A stretch of DNA of 64,000 nucleotides from Saccharibacillus sp. O23 (GCF_002205895.1 NZ_NJDE01000010.1:124001-188000); one strand, 5' to 3'. Positions 1 to 9,036 are shown, counted from the stretch's first letter. Made by a program: numbers and translations. Notes: generated by a model from the letters alone, not told the origin.

Positions 1-2
1 AC

Positions 3-281
3 ACGACATCGGTCGGCATGCATCCGCACGTCGACGAAGTGCCGCTCGATCCGGCGCTGCTGCGCGGCGGCGAGATCGTCAGCGATCTGATCTACAATCC
101 GCTGGAGACCAAGCTGCTGCGTCTGGCCCGCGACAAAGGCTGCCGCGTTCACGGCGGTCTCGGAATGTTCGTCTATCAAGGCGCTTACGCGTTCGAATAT
201 TGGACCGGAGTTCCCGCTCCGGTCGAAGCGATGCGAGCCGCCGTGCTGCGCGACATGAACGTCGCGGCGAAGCCGAAGTAA
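3..281 (+). CDS. aroE: Shikimate dehydrogenase, C-terminal part (5' end outside window)
   Basis: This is the last ~92 codons of an NADP-dependent shikimate dehydrogenase, which reduces 3-dehydroshikimate to shikimate in aromatic amino acid synthesis. The visible part opens with a TTSVGM segment, typical of the family after the nucleotide-binding region, followed by VSDLIYNPLETKLL and a GMFVYQGAYAFEYWTG stretch characteristic of AroE C-termini. The reading frame is open from base 3, so the start lies upstream of the window. In Bacillales aroE sits just before yhbY and nadD, as here. No terminator is evident before yhbY, so the gene is probably part of the same operon. Confidence 0.93.
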   Translation, partial: TTSVGMHPHVDEVPLDPALLRGGEIVSDLIYNPLETKLLRLARDKGCRVHGGLGMFVYQGAYAFEYWTGVPAPVEAMRAAVLRDMNVAAKPK

Positions 282-407
282 CGTCTTCGGCTTATTCGAG
301 GCTTTTCGGAGCAAATAGGGGTAAAAGTAAAATAAGCAGCCGTTCGTTCGCGCCCGGTCAAACGCGGCGCGACGCGGCATTTTTCAAAAAAGAGGAGTCA
401 CACACTT

Positions 408-698
408 ATGCTGACAGGCAAACAAAAACGCTACCTGCGTTCGCAGGCCCACCATCTCAACGCGATCTTCCAGATCGGCAAGGGAGGTCTGAACGATCAA
501 CTGGTTCGCCATATCAACGAAGCGATCGAACAGCGCGAGCTGCTCAAAGTATCCGTGCTGAACAACTGCGACGAAGAACCGAAAGAATTGGGACCGGAGC
601 TGGCGGAAGCCGCCGAAGCGGAACTGGTTCAAGTCATCGGCCGCACGATCATTTTGTACAAAGAATCGCGCGAACACAAACAAATCGAACTGCCGTAA
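408..698 (+). CDS. yhbY: YhbY/CRS1-type ribosome-associated RNA-binding protein
   Basis: A 96-residue protein consisting of a single CRM (YhbY) RNA-binding domain. It opens with LTGKQKRYLRSQAHHLNAIF, continues with the QIGKGGLN loop (the conserved GxxG of the domain) and ends near IILYKESRE. Family members (YqeI in B. subtilis) associate with pre-50S ribosomal particles. Length is normal for the family. The ATG is preceded by AAGAGGAG at a good distance. The gene lies between aroE and nadD exactly as in B. subtilis, which supports the assignment. Confidence 0.93.
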   Translation: MLTGKQKRYLRSQAHHLNAIFQIGKGGLNDQLVRHINEAIEQRELLKVSVLNNCDEEPKELGPELAEAAEAELVQVIGRTIILYKESREHKQIELP

Positions 699-742
699 TC
701 GGGATAACCGTCGCATAGAGGCTGAAGTAGGGAGTGAAGAGC

Positions 743-1345
743 TTGAAGATCGGAATCATGGGCGGCACGTTCGACCCGATTCATATCGGACATCTGGTCG
801 CTGCCGAGACGGTGCGCGAAGGGCTGGGACTGGACGAAGTCTGGTTTATGCCTTCCCATATCCCGCCGCATAAGGCCGAAGCGGGATTCTCCGCGGAAGA
901 ACGGATGCAGATGGTGGAACTCGCGATCGGGACGCAGCCCGCGTTTCGCACGCTCGACATCGAACTGCGCCGGGGCGGCGTTTCTTATACGGTAGACACG
1001 ATGGGCGAATTGGCCGCGAAATATCCGGATGCCGATTTTCATTTCATCATCGGCACGGATATGGTGAACTATCTGCCCAAATGGAACCGGATCGAAGAAC
1101 TGGCGGGCTTGACCCGGTTCGCCGCGGTCGGCCGCGGCGGATACGAGCTGCACGAAGAAGTCGTTCCGGACGCGGTGGCGGAGGTCATCGATTACTTCGA
1201 TATGCCGCAGCTCGAGATTTCTTCGACGGAGATCCGCAGCCGGCTGAAAAGCGGCCGTTCGGCCCGTTATCTGGTACCCGAGAAGGTCTACGATTATTTG
1301 CAAAGGAGCGGTAATCATGCCTTTTACGCGCGAACAACTGATTGA
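743..1345 (+). CDS. nadD: Nicotinate-nucleotide adenylyltransferase
   Basis: Transfers AMP from ATP to nicotinate mononucleotide to form deamido-NAD, a late step of NAD synthesis. The N-terminus has the nucleotidyltransferase signature GIMGGTFDPIHIGH with the H-x-x-H pair, and the C-terminal part has SSTEIRSRL, the second conserved motif. About 200 residues, normal for the family. I chose the TTG at 743 because GGAG at 731-734 is eight bases upstream; the in-frame GTG at 734 overlaps that site. The 3' end overlaps yqeK by 29 bases, suggesting translational coupling. Confidence 0.95.
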   Translation: MKIGIMGGTFDPIHIGHLVAAETVREGLGLDEVWFMPSHIPPHKAEAGFSAEERMQMVELAIGTQPAFRTLDIELRRGGVSYTVDTMGELAAKYPDADFHFIIGTDMVNYLPKWNRIEELAGLTRFAAVGRGGYELHEEVVPDAVAEVIDYFDMPQLEISSTEIRSRLKSGRSARYLVPEKVYDYLQRSGNHAFYARTTD

Positions 1346-1937
1346 AGCCGTTTCTTCGCAGATGCCGGCCAGACGTTGGCAGCATACGCTCGGCGTCATG
1401 CGATCGGCGATCGAGCTGGCGGAACGTTACGGCGCCGATCCGCAGCGCGCGGAGCAGGCGGCGATCGTGCACGACGTAGCCAAATATTGGCCGGTGCAGC
1501 GTCAAGCGGCGGTGATTGCCGAGAACGGCCTGAACGCGGAACTGCTGAATTACGATTCGCCGCTGTGGCATTCGGAAGTCGGCGCTTACGTGGCGGAACA
1601 CGAATACGGAATCGAAGACCGCGAGGTTATCGACGCGATCCGCTATCACACGTCGGGCCGCGAAGAAATGACGCTGCTGGACAAAGTCGTCTGCTTGGCC
1701 GATTATATCGAGCCGGGACGCGACTTTCCCGGCGTCGATCGGATTCGGGAGAAAGCGTTATTGAGTTTGGAAGAAGGACTGATCGCCGGTTTCGACTCTA
1801 CCGTCAAGGTGCTGCTCGAACGGGGACAAACGATATTTCCGACAACGGTACTGGCACGCAACGATCTGATCCGTCAGCTCGCCGCTCGCGAGCAGGCGGG
1901 GCAGACCCGGCCGGTGACCGAAAATAAGGGAGGATAA
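1317..1937 (+). CDS. yqeK: HD-domain bis(5'-nucleosyl)-tetraphosphatase (symmetrical), YqeK type
   Basis: A 206-residue HD-superfamily hydrolase. Established knowledge: YqeK proteins split diadenosine tetraphosphate into two ADP in Gram-positive bacteria lacking ApaH. Metal-binding motifs are visible in order: QHTLGVM, the HDVAKYW dyad, HSEVGAY, then the YHTSG and LADYIEPGRDFPGVD stretch specific to the YqeK family. The ATG is preceded by AAAGGAG within the end of nadD. nadD, yqeK and rsfS are adjacent in nearly all Bacillales. Confidence 0.92.
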   Translation: MPFTREQLIEAVSSQMPARRWQHTLGVMRSAIELAERYGADPQRAEQAAIVHDVAKYWPVQRQAAVIAENGLNAELLNYDSPLWHSEVGAYVAEHEYGIEDREVIDAIRYHTSGREEMTLLDKVVCLADYIEPGRDFPGVDRIREKALLSLEEGLIAGFDSTVKVLLERGQTIFPTTVLARNDLIRQLAAREQAGQTRPVTENKGG

Positions 1938-1940
1938 CGA

Positions 1941-2288
1941 ATGAGCGTAAACTCGAAAGAACTGCTTCATATCGCGACGGAAGCCGTCGCGGACAAAAAA
2001 GCGATGAACGTCGTCGCGTTGGATCTGAACGGCATCTCGATGGTCGCGGATTATTTCGTGGTCTGCCACGGCAACTCCGATACGCAGGTGCAAGCGATCG
2101 CGACGGAAGTGCGCAAGCGCGCGGTGGAAGCCGGCGCCAATATCCGAGGCATCGAAGGCATGGATTCGGCCCGCTGGGTATTGATGGATCTCGGGGACGT
2201 GATCGTGCACGTCTTCCACCGGGACGAACGCGAATATTACAATATCGAACGCGTCTGGTCGGATGCGAAAGTGGTGGAAACGGTATGA
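1941..2288 (+). CDS. rsfS: Ribosome silencing factor RsfS
   Basis: A 115-residue protein of the RsfS/Iojap family, which binds uL14 on the 50S subunit and blocks subunit joining during slow growth. The sequence shows the family hallmarks VVALDLNGISMVADYFVVC, the GNSDTQVQAIA stretch and WVLMDLGDVIVHVFH followed by REYYNIERVW. It starts four bases after the yqeK stop with AGGGAGG upstream, and its stop overlaps the start of the next gene by four bases (ATGA), a typical operon arrangement. Confidence 0.95.
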   Translation: MSVNSKELLHIATEAVADKKAMNVVALDLNGISMVADYFVVCHGNSDTQVQAIATEVRKRAVEAGANIRGIEGMDSARWVLMDLGDVIVHVFHRDEREYYNIERVWSDAKVVETV

Positions 2289-3202
2289 GTCTCGAAGCGG
2301 GCACGATCGTCAAACTTACCGTCGCTCGGGAAGTCTCGCCGCACGGCTTTTTCATGACGGACGGCCAAGAAGAAGTGCTGCTTCCGTACACGGAACGTAC
2401 CGGCAACATGAAGTTCCGTCCGGGCCAGCAGACGGACGTCTTCATCCATCACGACTCCGAAGATCGGCTGATCGCGACGATGAAGAAGCCGCTGCTGACG
2501 TTCGGCGAGATCGCCAAGCTGGAAGTGGCCGATATCCATCCGCGTCTCGGCTGCTTCTTGGAGATGGGGCTGGGCCGCCAACTGCTGCTGCCGAAGCGCG
2601 AGCTGCCGGAGACGCCCGAACTTCAGCCGGAAGTCGGCGATCATATCTTCGTACGGATGGACCGCGATAAGCAGGGCCGCCTGCTTGCCCGCACCTGCGG
2701 CGAAGAAGAATTGTCGCCGCTGTGCTTCAACGTGCCGGAATCGTGGCAGAACCAGTGGATGAAAGCGACCGTGTACCGTCCGCTTCAGATGGGCACGTTC
2801 GTGATCATCGACGGCGGCGTTCTCGGATTCGGCGCGATCGGATTCATCCATTCTTCGGAGCGTTCCCGCCTGCTTCGGCTCGGGGAGACGGTCGACGTGC
2901 GCGTCGCCCGCATTCGCGAAGAAGACGGCCGCGCCAATCTGTCGATGGCGCAGCGCAAAGAAATCGGCATGGACGAAGACGCCGAGAAGATTCTGGCGTA
3001 TATGCGCGGCCGCGACGGCGGCGCGATGCCGTATTCCGACAAGACCGGTCCGGACATCATCAAGCTGCGTTTCGGCATCAGCAAAGCCGCGTTCAAGCGG
3101 GCGCTGGGCCGTCTGATGAAGCAGGGCTTGATCGAACAGGACGAGAACTGGACGCGCCTGAAGCAGGTCGACGGCCAAACGTCTTCGGACTCGGAGCAGT
3201 AA
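2285..3202 (+). CDS. cvfB: S1-domain RNA-binding protein, CvfB/YitL family
   Basis: A 305-residue protein of the CvfB family, with repeated S1-like modules and a C-terminal winged-helix region. The repeats show as KLTVAREVSPHGFFM..EEVLLPYTE, then KLEVADIHPRLGCFLEMG..LLLPKRELP, then a third around YRPLQMGTFVIIDG. The tail has SDKTGPDIIKLRFGISKAAFKRALGRLMKQGLI, the winged-helix element. Known relatives act in post-transcriptional regulation (virulence factor B in Staphylococcus). It overlaps rsfS by four bases and is followed by a strong terminator, ending this transcript. The family is secure; the exact RNA target is unknown. Confidence 0.85.
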   Translation: MSLEAGTIVKLTVAREVSPHGFFMTDGQEEVLLPYTERTGNMKFRPGQQTDVFIHHDSEDRLIATMKKPLLTFGEIAKLEVADIHPRLGCFLEMGLGRQLLLPKRELPETPELQPEVGDHIFVRMDRDKQGRLLARTCGEEELSPLCFNVPESWQNQWMKATVYRPLQMGTFVIIDGGVLGFGAIGFIHSSERSRLLRLGETVDVRVARIREEDGRANLSMAQRKEIGMDEDAEKILAYMRGRDGGAMPYSDKTGPDIIKLRFGISKAAFKRALGRLMKQGLIEQDENWTRLKQVDGQTSSDSEQ

Positions 3203-3219
3203 GCCAGATATTGCAGAGC

Positions 3220-3257
3220 ACGGCTTCTTTCCGGCGAAGGGAAGAAGCCGTTTTTTT
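3220..3257 (+). terminator. Rho-independent terminator after the cvfB-like gene
   Basis: A CGGCTTCTT arm pairs with AAGAAGCCG around a short loop and is followed directly by seven T. It closes the aroE-to-cvfB transcript and separates it partly from the methyltransferase gene 25 bases downstream. Confidence 0.85.
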
Positions 3258-3282
3258 GCGGGAAAAGAACGGAGGAGACAGA

Positions 3283-4065
3283 ATGTCTTACGGCAAATTC
3301 GCTTATGTATACGACGAACTGATGCAGGATATGCCTTATGCGAAATGGAAACGATTCGCGCTCGAAGCTTGGGAGAAATACGGAAACCCGGGCGACGTCG
3401 TGGAATTGGGCTGCGGAACGGGTACGCTGACCGTCATGCTCGCGGAGCAGGGTTACCGAATGACGGGAATCGACTTGTCGGAAGACATGCTGGCGGTCGC
3501 GCAACACAAAGCCGAAGAACGTCCGCCGCTTCAAGGGCTGCTGCGCAGCGGAAGCCTGCGTTTCGTGCGGCAGGACATGACGGAATGGGAAGCGCCGGAG
3601 CCTGTCGATTCGGTGATCTCGTTCTGCGACTGCTTGAATTATCTGACTGAACCCGAGCAGATCGAAGCGGTGTTCCGAGCGACGTACGAAGGGCTGCAGC
3701 CCGGCGGAACGTTCCTGTTCGACGTGCATCATCCGGATACGCTGCGGCGTTACGAAGAAGAGCAGCCTTTCGTGCTCGACGAAGACGGCATCTCGTACAT
3801 CTGGACCTGCGGCATGGACGAAGAACGCGAAGAGATCGAACATCATCTGCGGATCTTCGTGCGCCGAACCGCCGAGGGCGGAAGCGGAACTTCGGATGTG
3901 TATGATCGTTTCGACGAAGTGCACGTGGAGCGGGCTTACGATTCGGAATGGCTGCGTCAAGCGCTGCTGCGTGCCGGCTTCTCCAGCGCGGAATGCTACG
4001 CCGATTTCGAATGGGAAGCGCCGAAAGCCGGAGCGGAACGATTGTTTTATGCAGCCGTCAAATAA
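3283..4065 (+). CDS. yqeM: Class I SAM-dependent methyltransferase, YqeM-like
   Basis: A 260-residue methyltransferase. Motif I VVELGCGTGTL (SAM-binding glycine-rich loop) lies near residue 40, followed by GIDLSEDML (acidic ribose-binding end of strand 2) and later VISFCDCLNYL and QPGGTFLFDVHHP. The latter half (dYNRFDEVH-like segment and EWLRQALLRAGF) resembles YqeM, which follows rsfS in B. subtilis. The substrate is unknown. The ATG at 3283 has GGAGGAG six bases upstream. A terminator follows at once. Position and sequence agree on the YqeM call; the biochemical role is not established. Confidence 0.85.
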   Translation: MSYGKFAYVYDELMQDMPYAKWKRFALEAWEKYGNPGDVVELGCGTGTLTVMLAEQGYRMTGIDLSEDMLAVAQHKAEERPPLQGLLRSGSLRFVRQDMTEWEAPEPVDSVISFCDCLNYLTEPEQIEAVFRATYEGLQPGGTFLFDVHHPDTLRRYEEEQPFVLDEDGISYIWTCGMDEEREEIEHHLRIFVRRTAEGGSGTSDVYDRFDEVHVERAYDSEWLRQALLRAGFSSAECYADFEWEAPKAGAERLFYAAVK

Positions 4066-4100
4066 ATCGGTTCTATACGAATGTAGAATGTACGAACGAC

Positions 4101-4138
4101 AAAAAACGGATCTCCTTCCGGGGGAATCCGTTTTTTTT
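4101..4138 (+). terminator. Terminator after the yqeM-like gene
   Basis: AAAAACGGAT pairs with ATCCGTTTTT around a CTCC/GGGG inner stem and is followed by a run of eight T. The A-rich left side means it may also stop the convergent AraC gene. Confidence 0.85.
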
Positions 4139-4164
4139 GCGTCCGCGCTTCTCGGCGACGTGGC

Positions 4165-5025
4165 TCACTCGTAGAACAGCAGCCGCTTCGCGTAAGCGTT
4201 CCGGAAATCGCTGGGCGTCAAGCCGACGATCTTCTTGAACGCTTTCATGAAATTATGGGAATCGGTGTATCCGAGTTTTACCGAGACTTCGCTGATATTC
4301 TGGTTGGTGTCGGTCAGCAGATATTTCGCCAGTTCCATTTTCTGCTGCAAAATATACTGCTTGAGCGATACGCCGGCGATCGAAGAGAACAGATGCGACA
4401 GATACTTCTCGTTGTAGCCGAACGTTTCCGCGATCTGCGAGACTTTGATCGGTTCGCCGCGGCTCCATTTGATATAGTCGACGATGTCGTGATAGAGCTG
4501 CTCCTGCCGCGTTTTCTTGACCGCGGCGGACGAGTCGGCATGAAAAAGCTGATTGTACAGTTCGCATAAGATGACGGTGGACATGTAATTGTTGAGCGCC
4601 GACGTGTCGTAACTGCGAACGGAATCTTGCAGTTGTTTCATCATCACGATCATTTTTTCGAGGCTTTTGAGTTTGCCGTAACGCGGGAGCACGATCTTTT
4701 GTCCTTCTTTGTCGGGTACGCCGGCCGTCGCGTCGACGGTGACGATCGCGGGGTCTTTGACGGAGAAATGCAGCCAATAGAAACTGCACGCCGAGACTTT
4801 GTAGCCGTACTGCTCGGTCGAAGGGGGAAGAAGCAGATATTCGCCTTCGGAGACGGTGAACCGCTGCGAGCCGCCGGCCAGATATAATACGCCTTCCGTC
4901 ACGACCATCAGTTCGTAATCCATAAGCGTGCGGCTCAGATGAATCCAGTTGGCGTCGGGCGCTACGAATTTTCCGGTAATCGCCAGCTCGACGGGAGTGT
5001 CGACGGACAGTTCGTACGCAATCAT
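4165..5025 (-). CDS. AraC-family transcriptional regulator (cupin sensor)
   Basis: A 286-residue one-component regulator. The N-terminal ~120 residues look like an AraC-type cupin pocket (LYLAGGSQRFTVSEGEYLLLPP) and the C-terminal ~100 residues carry two helix-turn-helix motifs (IKVSQIAETFGYNEKYLSHLF and ISEVSVKLGYTDSHNFMKAFKK). The start is the ATG at 5025, with AAGGAGG eight bases upstream; an upstream in-frame start would add 26 residues without a ribosome binding site. It is divergent from an importer operon beginning at 5359, which it most likely controls in response to a sugar. The ligand is unknown. Confidence 0.88.
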   Translation of the reverse strand: MIAYELSVDTPVELAITGKFVAPDANWIHLSRTLMDYELMVVTEGVLYLAGGSQRFTVSEGEYLLLPPSTEQYGYKVSACSFYWLHFSVKDPAIVTVDATAGVPDKEGQKIVLPRYGKLKSLEKMIVMMKQLQDSVRSYDTSALNNYMSTVILCELYNQLFHADSSAAVKKTRQEQLYHDIVDYIKWSRGEPIKVSQIAETFGYNEKYLSHLFSSIAGVSLKQYILQQKMELAKYLLTDTNQNISEVSVKLGYTDSHNFMKAFKKIVGLTPSDFRNAYAKRLLFYE

Positions 5026-5358
5026 CAACGCAACCTCCTTTGTTTGATTTACATTTTTATAAACGATTCTGCTTAGTGTAAAGCTATCATAAAACGCTTC
5101 CAACGGCTAGACGCCAGCCTCGCAGACCTAACCTTTTGACACTTATTCGAACTTTAAACTATTTGTTCGGCCCGGAAATGAGATTAAGCTAGAGTCGTCA
5201 AATCGAATTGAAAGCGGATACAGAAAAGAGTCGAGACAGCCGATTTGACCGAAAACACCACTCTCAAAGGGGCTCGTAATGGGACGAAGGAGCGTTATAT
5301 CCGTACATTTTAACGCTTCTCCGCGTCATTTCGGCAAATGAAAACGGAGGGAATCGGA
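5026..5358. promoter_or_regulatory. Divergent control region between AraC gene and importer operon
   Basis: A 333-base gap with no gene. It must hold promoters for both directions. On the minus strand a TTTACA-like and TAAAAA pair lies within 60 bases of the AraC start; on the plus strand a TTGACA occurs at 5136-5141 but with a poorly spaced -10 candidate. I see no clear inverted operator. The rest is unremarkable. Confidence 0.4.
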
Positions 5359-6975
5359 ATGAAGAAAAGTTTATCGGTTCTGGCGGTTCTCGCGCTCGGA
5401 GCAGGATTGCTCTCGGGCTGCGGCGGTTCGGACGAAGACGGCGCGAGCGGCGGGACGACGCCCGACGGCAAGGTCAAACTGACCGCGATCATGACCAAAC
5501 ATTCGTTGACCCAAGAATTTTCGAAAATGGAATGGCTCAAGCAGGCGGAAGAGCGTGCCGGCGTGCAGATCGAGTGGCAGGAAGTCAGCGCGGATTGGGG
5601 ACAGAAAAAAGGCGCTTTGCTCGCGGGCGGGGATATTCCGGATCTCATCATCGGGCCTAACGCGATCAGCGACGCCGATTACGCGCAGTTCCCGGGACTG
5701 TTCGAAGACCTGACTCCGCTGATCGCGTCAAGCGGGCCCAATGTCCAGAAGATGTTCGACGAGAAACCGGAAACGAAAGCGATCGCGACGCAGTTGGACG
5801 GCAAGATCTACGGGCTGCCGAAATATCAACGCTTCTGGCCCGACACGACGACGCGGCAGTATATCAACAAGAAATGGCTCGACAATCTGGGACTGAAAGA
5901 ACCGACGAACTGGGACGAGCTGTACGACGTGCTGGTCGCGTTCAAAGAAAAAGACGCGAACGGCAACGGCGATCCGAACGACGAGATTCCGATGGACTTC
6001 GCGCCGAGCGGCACGGGCGGTTTCGGAGCGTTCATGCCGACGATGCTGCTGGGCAGCGAAGGGCTCACGATGACCGACAACAGCGGGCAAGGGTATTTCG
6101 TGGAAGACGGCAAGATCAAGAACTTCTTCACCGACGAGCGTTACAAAGACCTCGTGGCTTTCCTGCACAAATGCTACGCGGCCGGACTGATCAGCAAAGA
6201 AGTGTTCACGCAGGATTATACCAAATACCAATCCGTCGCCCGAGGCAGCGGCGATACGGCGGCCGTCGGCTTCACTTGGGGCTGGGAAGTGACCGACCGC
6301 GTCGGCAACGCGCTGGCGCCGCAGTACGAGTCGCTCGCTCCGCTGAAGAAAAGCGCCGATTCGACGGTTCAACCGACATGGTCTTACGATTACAACTCGC
6401 TCAACTACGGCGTGAACATGGTCTCGATGGCTTCGACTTCCAAAAACAAAGAAGCCGCGATGAAATTCATCAACGAACTCTATGATCCGACCGTCAGCAT
6501 GCAGGTGCTGTTCGGTTCGCTCGGCACCAATATCAAAGACAACGGCGACGGCTCTTATTCGGTGCTGCCTCCGGAAGACAAAGCGATGGACCCGGGCACT
6601 TGGAAATGGACGAGCACTTGGGCGGATAACGGTCCGATGTATATCTCGGATTCGCTCAAGCTGACGTTGGGCACGGATATGCAGTCGGTCGGCTCGCAGA
6701 CCGAACCGCTCAAAGCCGCGCTGGACGGCATCGACAAGAAAAAAGACGTGCTGCCGACGATGTTCATCAAATACAGCGTGGAAGACAACAATACGATGAC
6801 GCTCAACAATACGGCGATGCTGTCGCTCACAATGGCCAAATGGGCGGAATGGGTAACCAACGGCGGCGTGGAAGACCAGTGGAACGAATACCTCGACAAC
6901 GTCAAGAAGACCGGAATCGAGAAGAACGTCGAGATCATCCAGAAGTACTACGACGACTATATGAGCAAAAATTAA
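5359..6975 (+). CDS. ABC transporter substrate-binding lipoprotein (LplA/YtcQ type)
   Basis: A 538-residue extracellular binding protein. The N-terminus MKKSLSVLAVLALGAGLLSGCG is a lipoprotein signal with lipobox LLSGC, so it is anchored to the outer face of the membrane. The large size and segments such as GKIYGLPKYQRFWPDTTTRQYINKKWLDNLGL match the LplA/YtcQ-like binding proteins that work with LplB/YtcP permeases. The ATG at 5359 has ACGGAGGG upstream. It heads an operon with two permeases and no ATPase. The likely ligand is an oligosaccharide, which the sequence does not specify. Confidence 0.9.
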   Translation: MKKSLSVLAVLALGAGLLSGCGGSDEDGASGGTTPDGKVKLTAIMTKHSLTQEFSKMEWLKQAEERAGVQIEWQEVSADWGQKKGALLAGGDIPDLIIGPNAISDADYAQFPGLFEDLTPLIASSGPNVQKMFDEKPETKAIATQLDGKIYGLPKYQRFWPDTTTRQYINKKWLDNLGLKEPTNWDELYDVLVAFKEKDANGNGDPNDEIPMDFAPSGTGGFGAFMPTMLLGSEGLTMTDNSGQGYFVEDGKIKNFFTDERYKDLVAFLHKCYAAGLISKEVFTQDYTKYQSVARGSGDTAAVGFTWGWEVTDRVGNALAPQYESLAPLKKSADSTVQPTWSYDYNSLNYGVNMVSMASTSKNKEAAMKFINELYDPTVSMQVLFGSLGTNIKDNGDGSYSVLPPEDKAMDPGTWKWTSTWADNGPMYISDSLKLTLGTDMQSVGSQTEPLKAALDGIDKKKDVLPTMFIKYSVEDNNTMTLNNTAMLSLTMAKWAEWVTNGGVEDQWNEYLDNVKKTGIEKNVEIIQKYYDDYMSKN

Positions 6976-6980
6976 TCGAT

Positions 6981-7020
6981 CGGGAGACCGTCTTCGGCAT
7001 GCCGGGGGCGGTCCCCGTTT
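6981..7020 (+). terminator. Hairpin between binding-protein and permease genes
   Basis: CGGGAGACCG pairs (one bulge) with CGGTCCCCG and is followed by GTTTT. It probably protects the binding-protein mRNA and partly attenuates transcription into the permeases, giving more binding protein than permease. Confidence 0.55.
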
Positions 7021-7042
7021 TCGCGAAAGGAGCGACTAGACG

Positions 7043-8005
7043 ATGGTTCCCCAGAATCCTTACGAACACCCGGTCAACCTGCGGCCTTACAAAAAGAAAA
7101 AACCGACGGTGCTGAACACGTTCAGACGCGATTATCAGTTATGGATCATGATTTTCCCGGCGATCGTGGTCATCTTCATCTTCAACTACATTCCGATGTA
7201 CGGCATTCAGTTGGCGTTCCGCGATTACAATTTCGCCAAAGGATTGACGGGCGGCGAATGGCGCGGATTGTTCTATTTCAAACAGTTCTTCGAGAGCTAC
7301 CAATTCGCCGATCTGATGAAAAATACGGTCGTGATCAGTTTGTCCACCGTCGTGCTCAGTTTCCCGGCTCCGATCATCTTGGCGCTGCTGATCAATCAGC
7401 TCCGCTGGAAACGGGCGAAAAAAGCGCTGCAAACGACCGTCTATCTGCCGCACTTCATCTCGATCGTCGTCATGGTCGGCCTGCTGAACGTGCTGCTGTC
7501 GCCGAACTCGGGCGTTATCGGCCATCTGCTGCAATCGGTAGGTCTCGGCGACGTCAATCTGCTCGGTTCCACTTCGACGTTCGTGCCGGTCTATGTCATC
7601 TCGGAGATCTGGCAGCACTGCGGTTGGAACAGCATCATCTATCTGGCAGCGCTGTCCACCGTCGACCCGCAGCTCTACGACGCGGCGAAGATCGACGGAG
7701 CGAGCCGCTGGCAGACCATCCGCAATATCGAAATTCCGGCGTTGATCCCGACGATCATCATCTTGTTCGTGCTCAGCATGGGCAGCGTGCTCAGTACCGG
7801 TTTCGAGAAAATTTTCCTGATGCAGAACTCGCTCAATCTCCCGGTATCCGAAGTCATCGCGACTTATGTGTATAAGATCGGGATCGTAAGCAACCAGTTC
7901 AGTTATTCGGCGGCCATCGGGCTGTTCAATACGTTAATCAACTTCTTCTTCCTGTATACGATGAACTTGGTCGCCCGCAAGACGTCGGAGACCAGCCTGT
8001 GGTAA
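7043..8005 (+). CDS. Carbohydrate ABC transporter permease, LplB type
   Basis: A 320-residue inner-membrane permease with about six membrane segments. The LplB-type N-terminal region DYQLWIMIFPAIVVIFIFNYIPMYGIQLAFRDYN is present, and the EAA loop that docks the ATPase reads YDAAKIDGASRWQTIRNIEIPAL. It begins with ATG and AAAGGAG upstream and pairs with the permease at 8042. No ATPase gene is nearby, as is usual when a shared MsmX-like ATPase energises many importers. Confidence 0.92.
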   Translation: MVPQNPYEHPVNLRPYKKKKPTVLNTFRRDYQLWIMIFPAIVVIFIFNYIPMYGIQLAFRDYNFAKGLTGGEWRGLFYFKQFFESYQFADLMKNTVVISLSTVVLSFPAPIILALLINQLRWKRAKKALQTTVYLPHFISIVVMVGLLNVLLSPNSGVIGHLLQSVGLGDVNLLGSTSTFVPVYVISEIWQHCGWNSIIYLAALSTVDPQLYDAAKIDGASRWQTIRNIEIPALIPTIIILFVLSMGSVLSTGFEKIFLMQNSLNLPVSEVIATYVYKIGIVSNQFSYSAAIGLFNTLINFFFLYTMNLVARKTSETSLW

Positions 8006-8041
8006 CGCGGCCGCTTCGGCCAAGAAAGGAGAGAACTCGTC

Positions 8042-8962
8042 ATGCAGCTCGTGCAGAAAAAAGAAAAAGCGACCGCGCATAAACGGAATTTCGGAGAGTG
8101 GGCGTTCGATGCGGTCGTATTCGCGCTTTGTCTGCTGATCTTCCTGAGCATCGTCTATCCGCTGTATTTCGTCGTGATCGCTTCGATCAGCAATTCGACG
8201 CTCGTCTCGACGGGGCAGGTGACGATCTTCCCGAAAGAAATCAGTTTCTTCGGATACTCCGAGATCTTCAAAGACCAACGGATCTGGACGGGATACGGAA
8301 ACACGATTCTGTATACCGTGCTCGGGACGTTCGTGAACCTGCTGTTTACGCTGCCCGCGGCTTATGTGCTGTCCCGGCAGGAATTTCGCGCCAGACGTTT
8401 TATCATGTTCGCGTTCGTCTTGACGTTGTTCTTCGGCGGCGGTCTGATCCCGACTTACCTGCTGATGAAAGACCTGCATCTGATCAACACGATCTGGGTA
8501 TTCATTCTGCCGTTCAGCGTCAACGTCTATAATCTGATCATCGCGCGTTCGTTCTTCGAAAGTTCGATTCCGAAAGAACTGTACGAAGCCGCGGCGATGG
8601 ACGGCTGCTCGCATTTCCGCTACTTCGGATCGGTGGTGCTGCCGCTGTCCAAAGCGATCGTGTCCGTCATCGGCTTGTATTATCTGGTCGCGCATTGGAA
8701 CGACTTCTTTACCGGCCTGATCTATATCCGCAGCAACGGTCTTCAACCGCTTCAGATCGTGCTGCGCGATATCCTGCTGTCCAACCAAGTGTTCTCGCAA
8801 GGGGCGGGAGCGGGCGGCGCGGCGGGCGGTTACGCTCAGCAGTATGCCGATCAGGTCAAATACGGGGTCATCATCGTTTCGACGCTGCCGATCCTGCTGG
8901 TCTATCCGTTCCTGCAAAAATATTTCGATAAAGGCGTCATGATCGGTTCGGTCAAAGGCTGA
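8042..8962 (+). CDS. Carbohydrate ABC transporter permease, LplC/YtcP type
   Basis: A 306-residue membrane permease, the second of the pair. The EAA loop ELYEAAAMDGCSHFRYFGSVVLPLSK and the C-terminal FLQKYFDKGVMIGSVKG are diagnostic of the LplC/YtcP group. AAGGAGAG precedes the ATG. The insertion QGAGAGGAAGGYAQQYADQVKYG in the loop before the last membrane helix is a family-typical variable part. The operon ends with the terminator at 8971. Confidence 0.92.
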   Translation: MQLVQKKEKATAHKRNFGEWAFDAVVFALCLLIFLSIVYPLYFVVIASISNSTLVSTGQVTIFPKEISFFGYSEIFKDQRIWTGYGNTILYTVLGTFVNLLFTLPAAYVLSRQEFRARRFIMFAFVLTLFFGGGLIPTYLLMKDLHLINTIWVFILPFSVNVYNLIIARSFFESSIPKELYEAAAMDGCSHFRYFGSVVLPLSKAIVSVIGLYYLVAHWNDFFTGLIYIRSNGLQPLQIVLRDILLSNQVFSQGAGAGGAAGGYAQQYADQVKYGVIIVSTLPILLVYPFLQKYFDKGVMIGSVKG

Positions 8963-8970
8963 TTTGCCGG

Positions 8971-9036
8971 AATCCTTTTATCTACTCGCGTTTCGCCGAA
9001 TACCGCGGCGAACGCTATAGGTAAAAGGATTTTTTG
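8971..9036 (+). terminator. Terminator of the first importer operon
   Basis: A long two-part hairpin: outer arms AATCCTTTTA (8971) and TAAAAGGATT (9022), inner arms GCGTT-CGCCG and CGGCGAACGC, then a run of T. Confidence 0.85.
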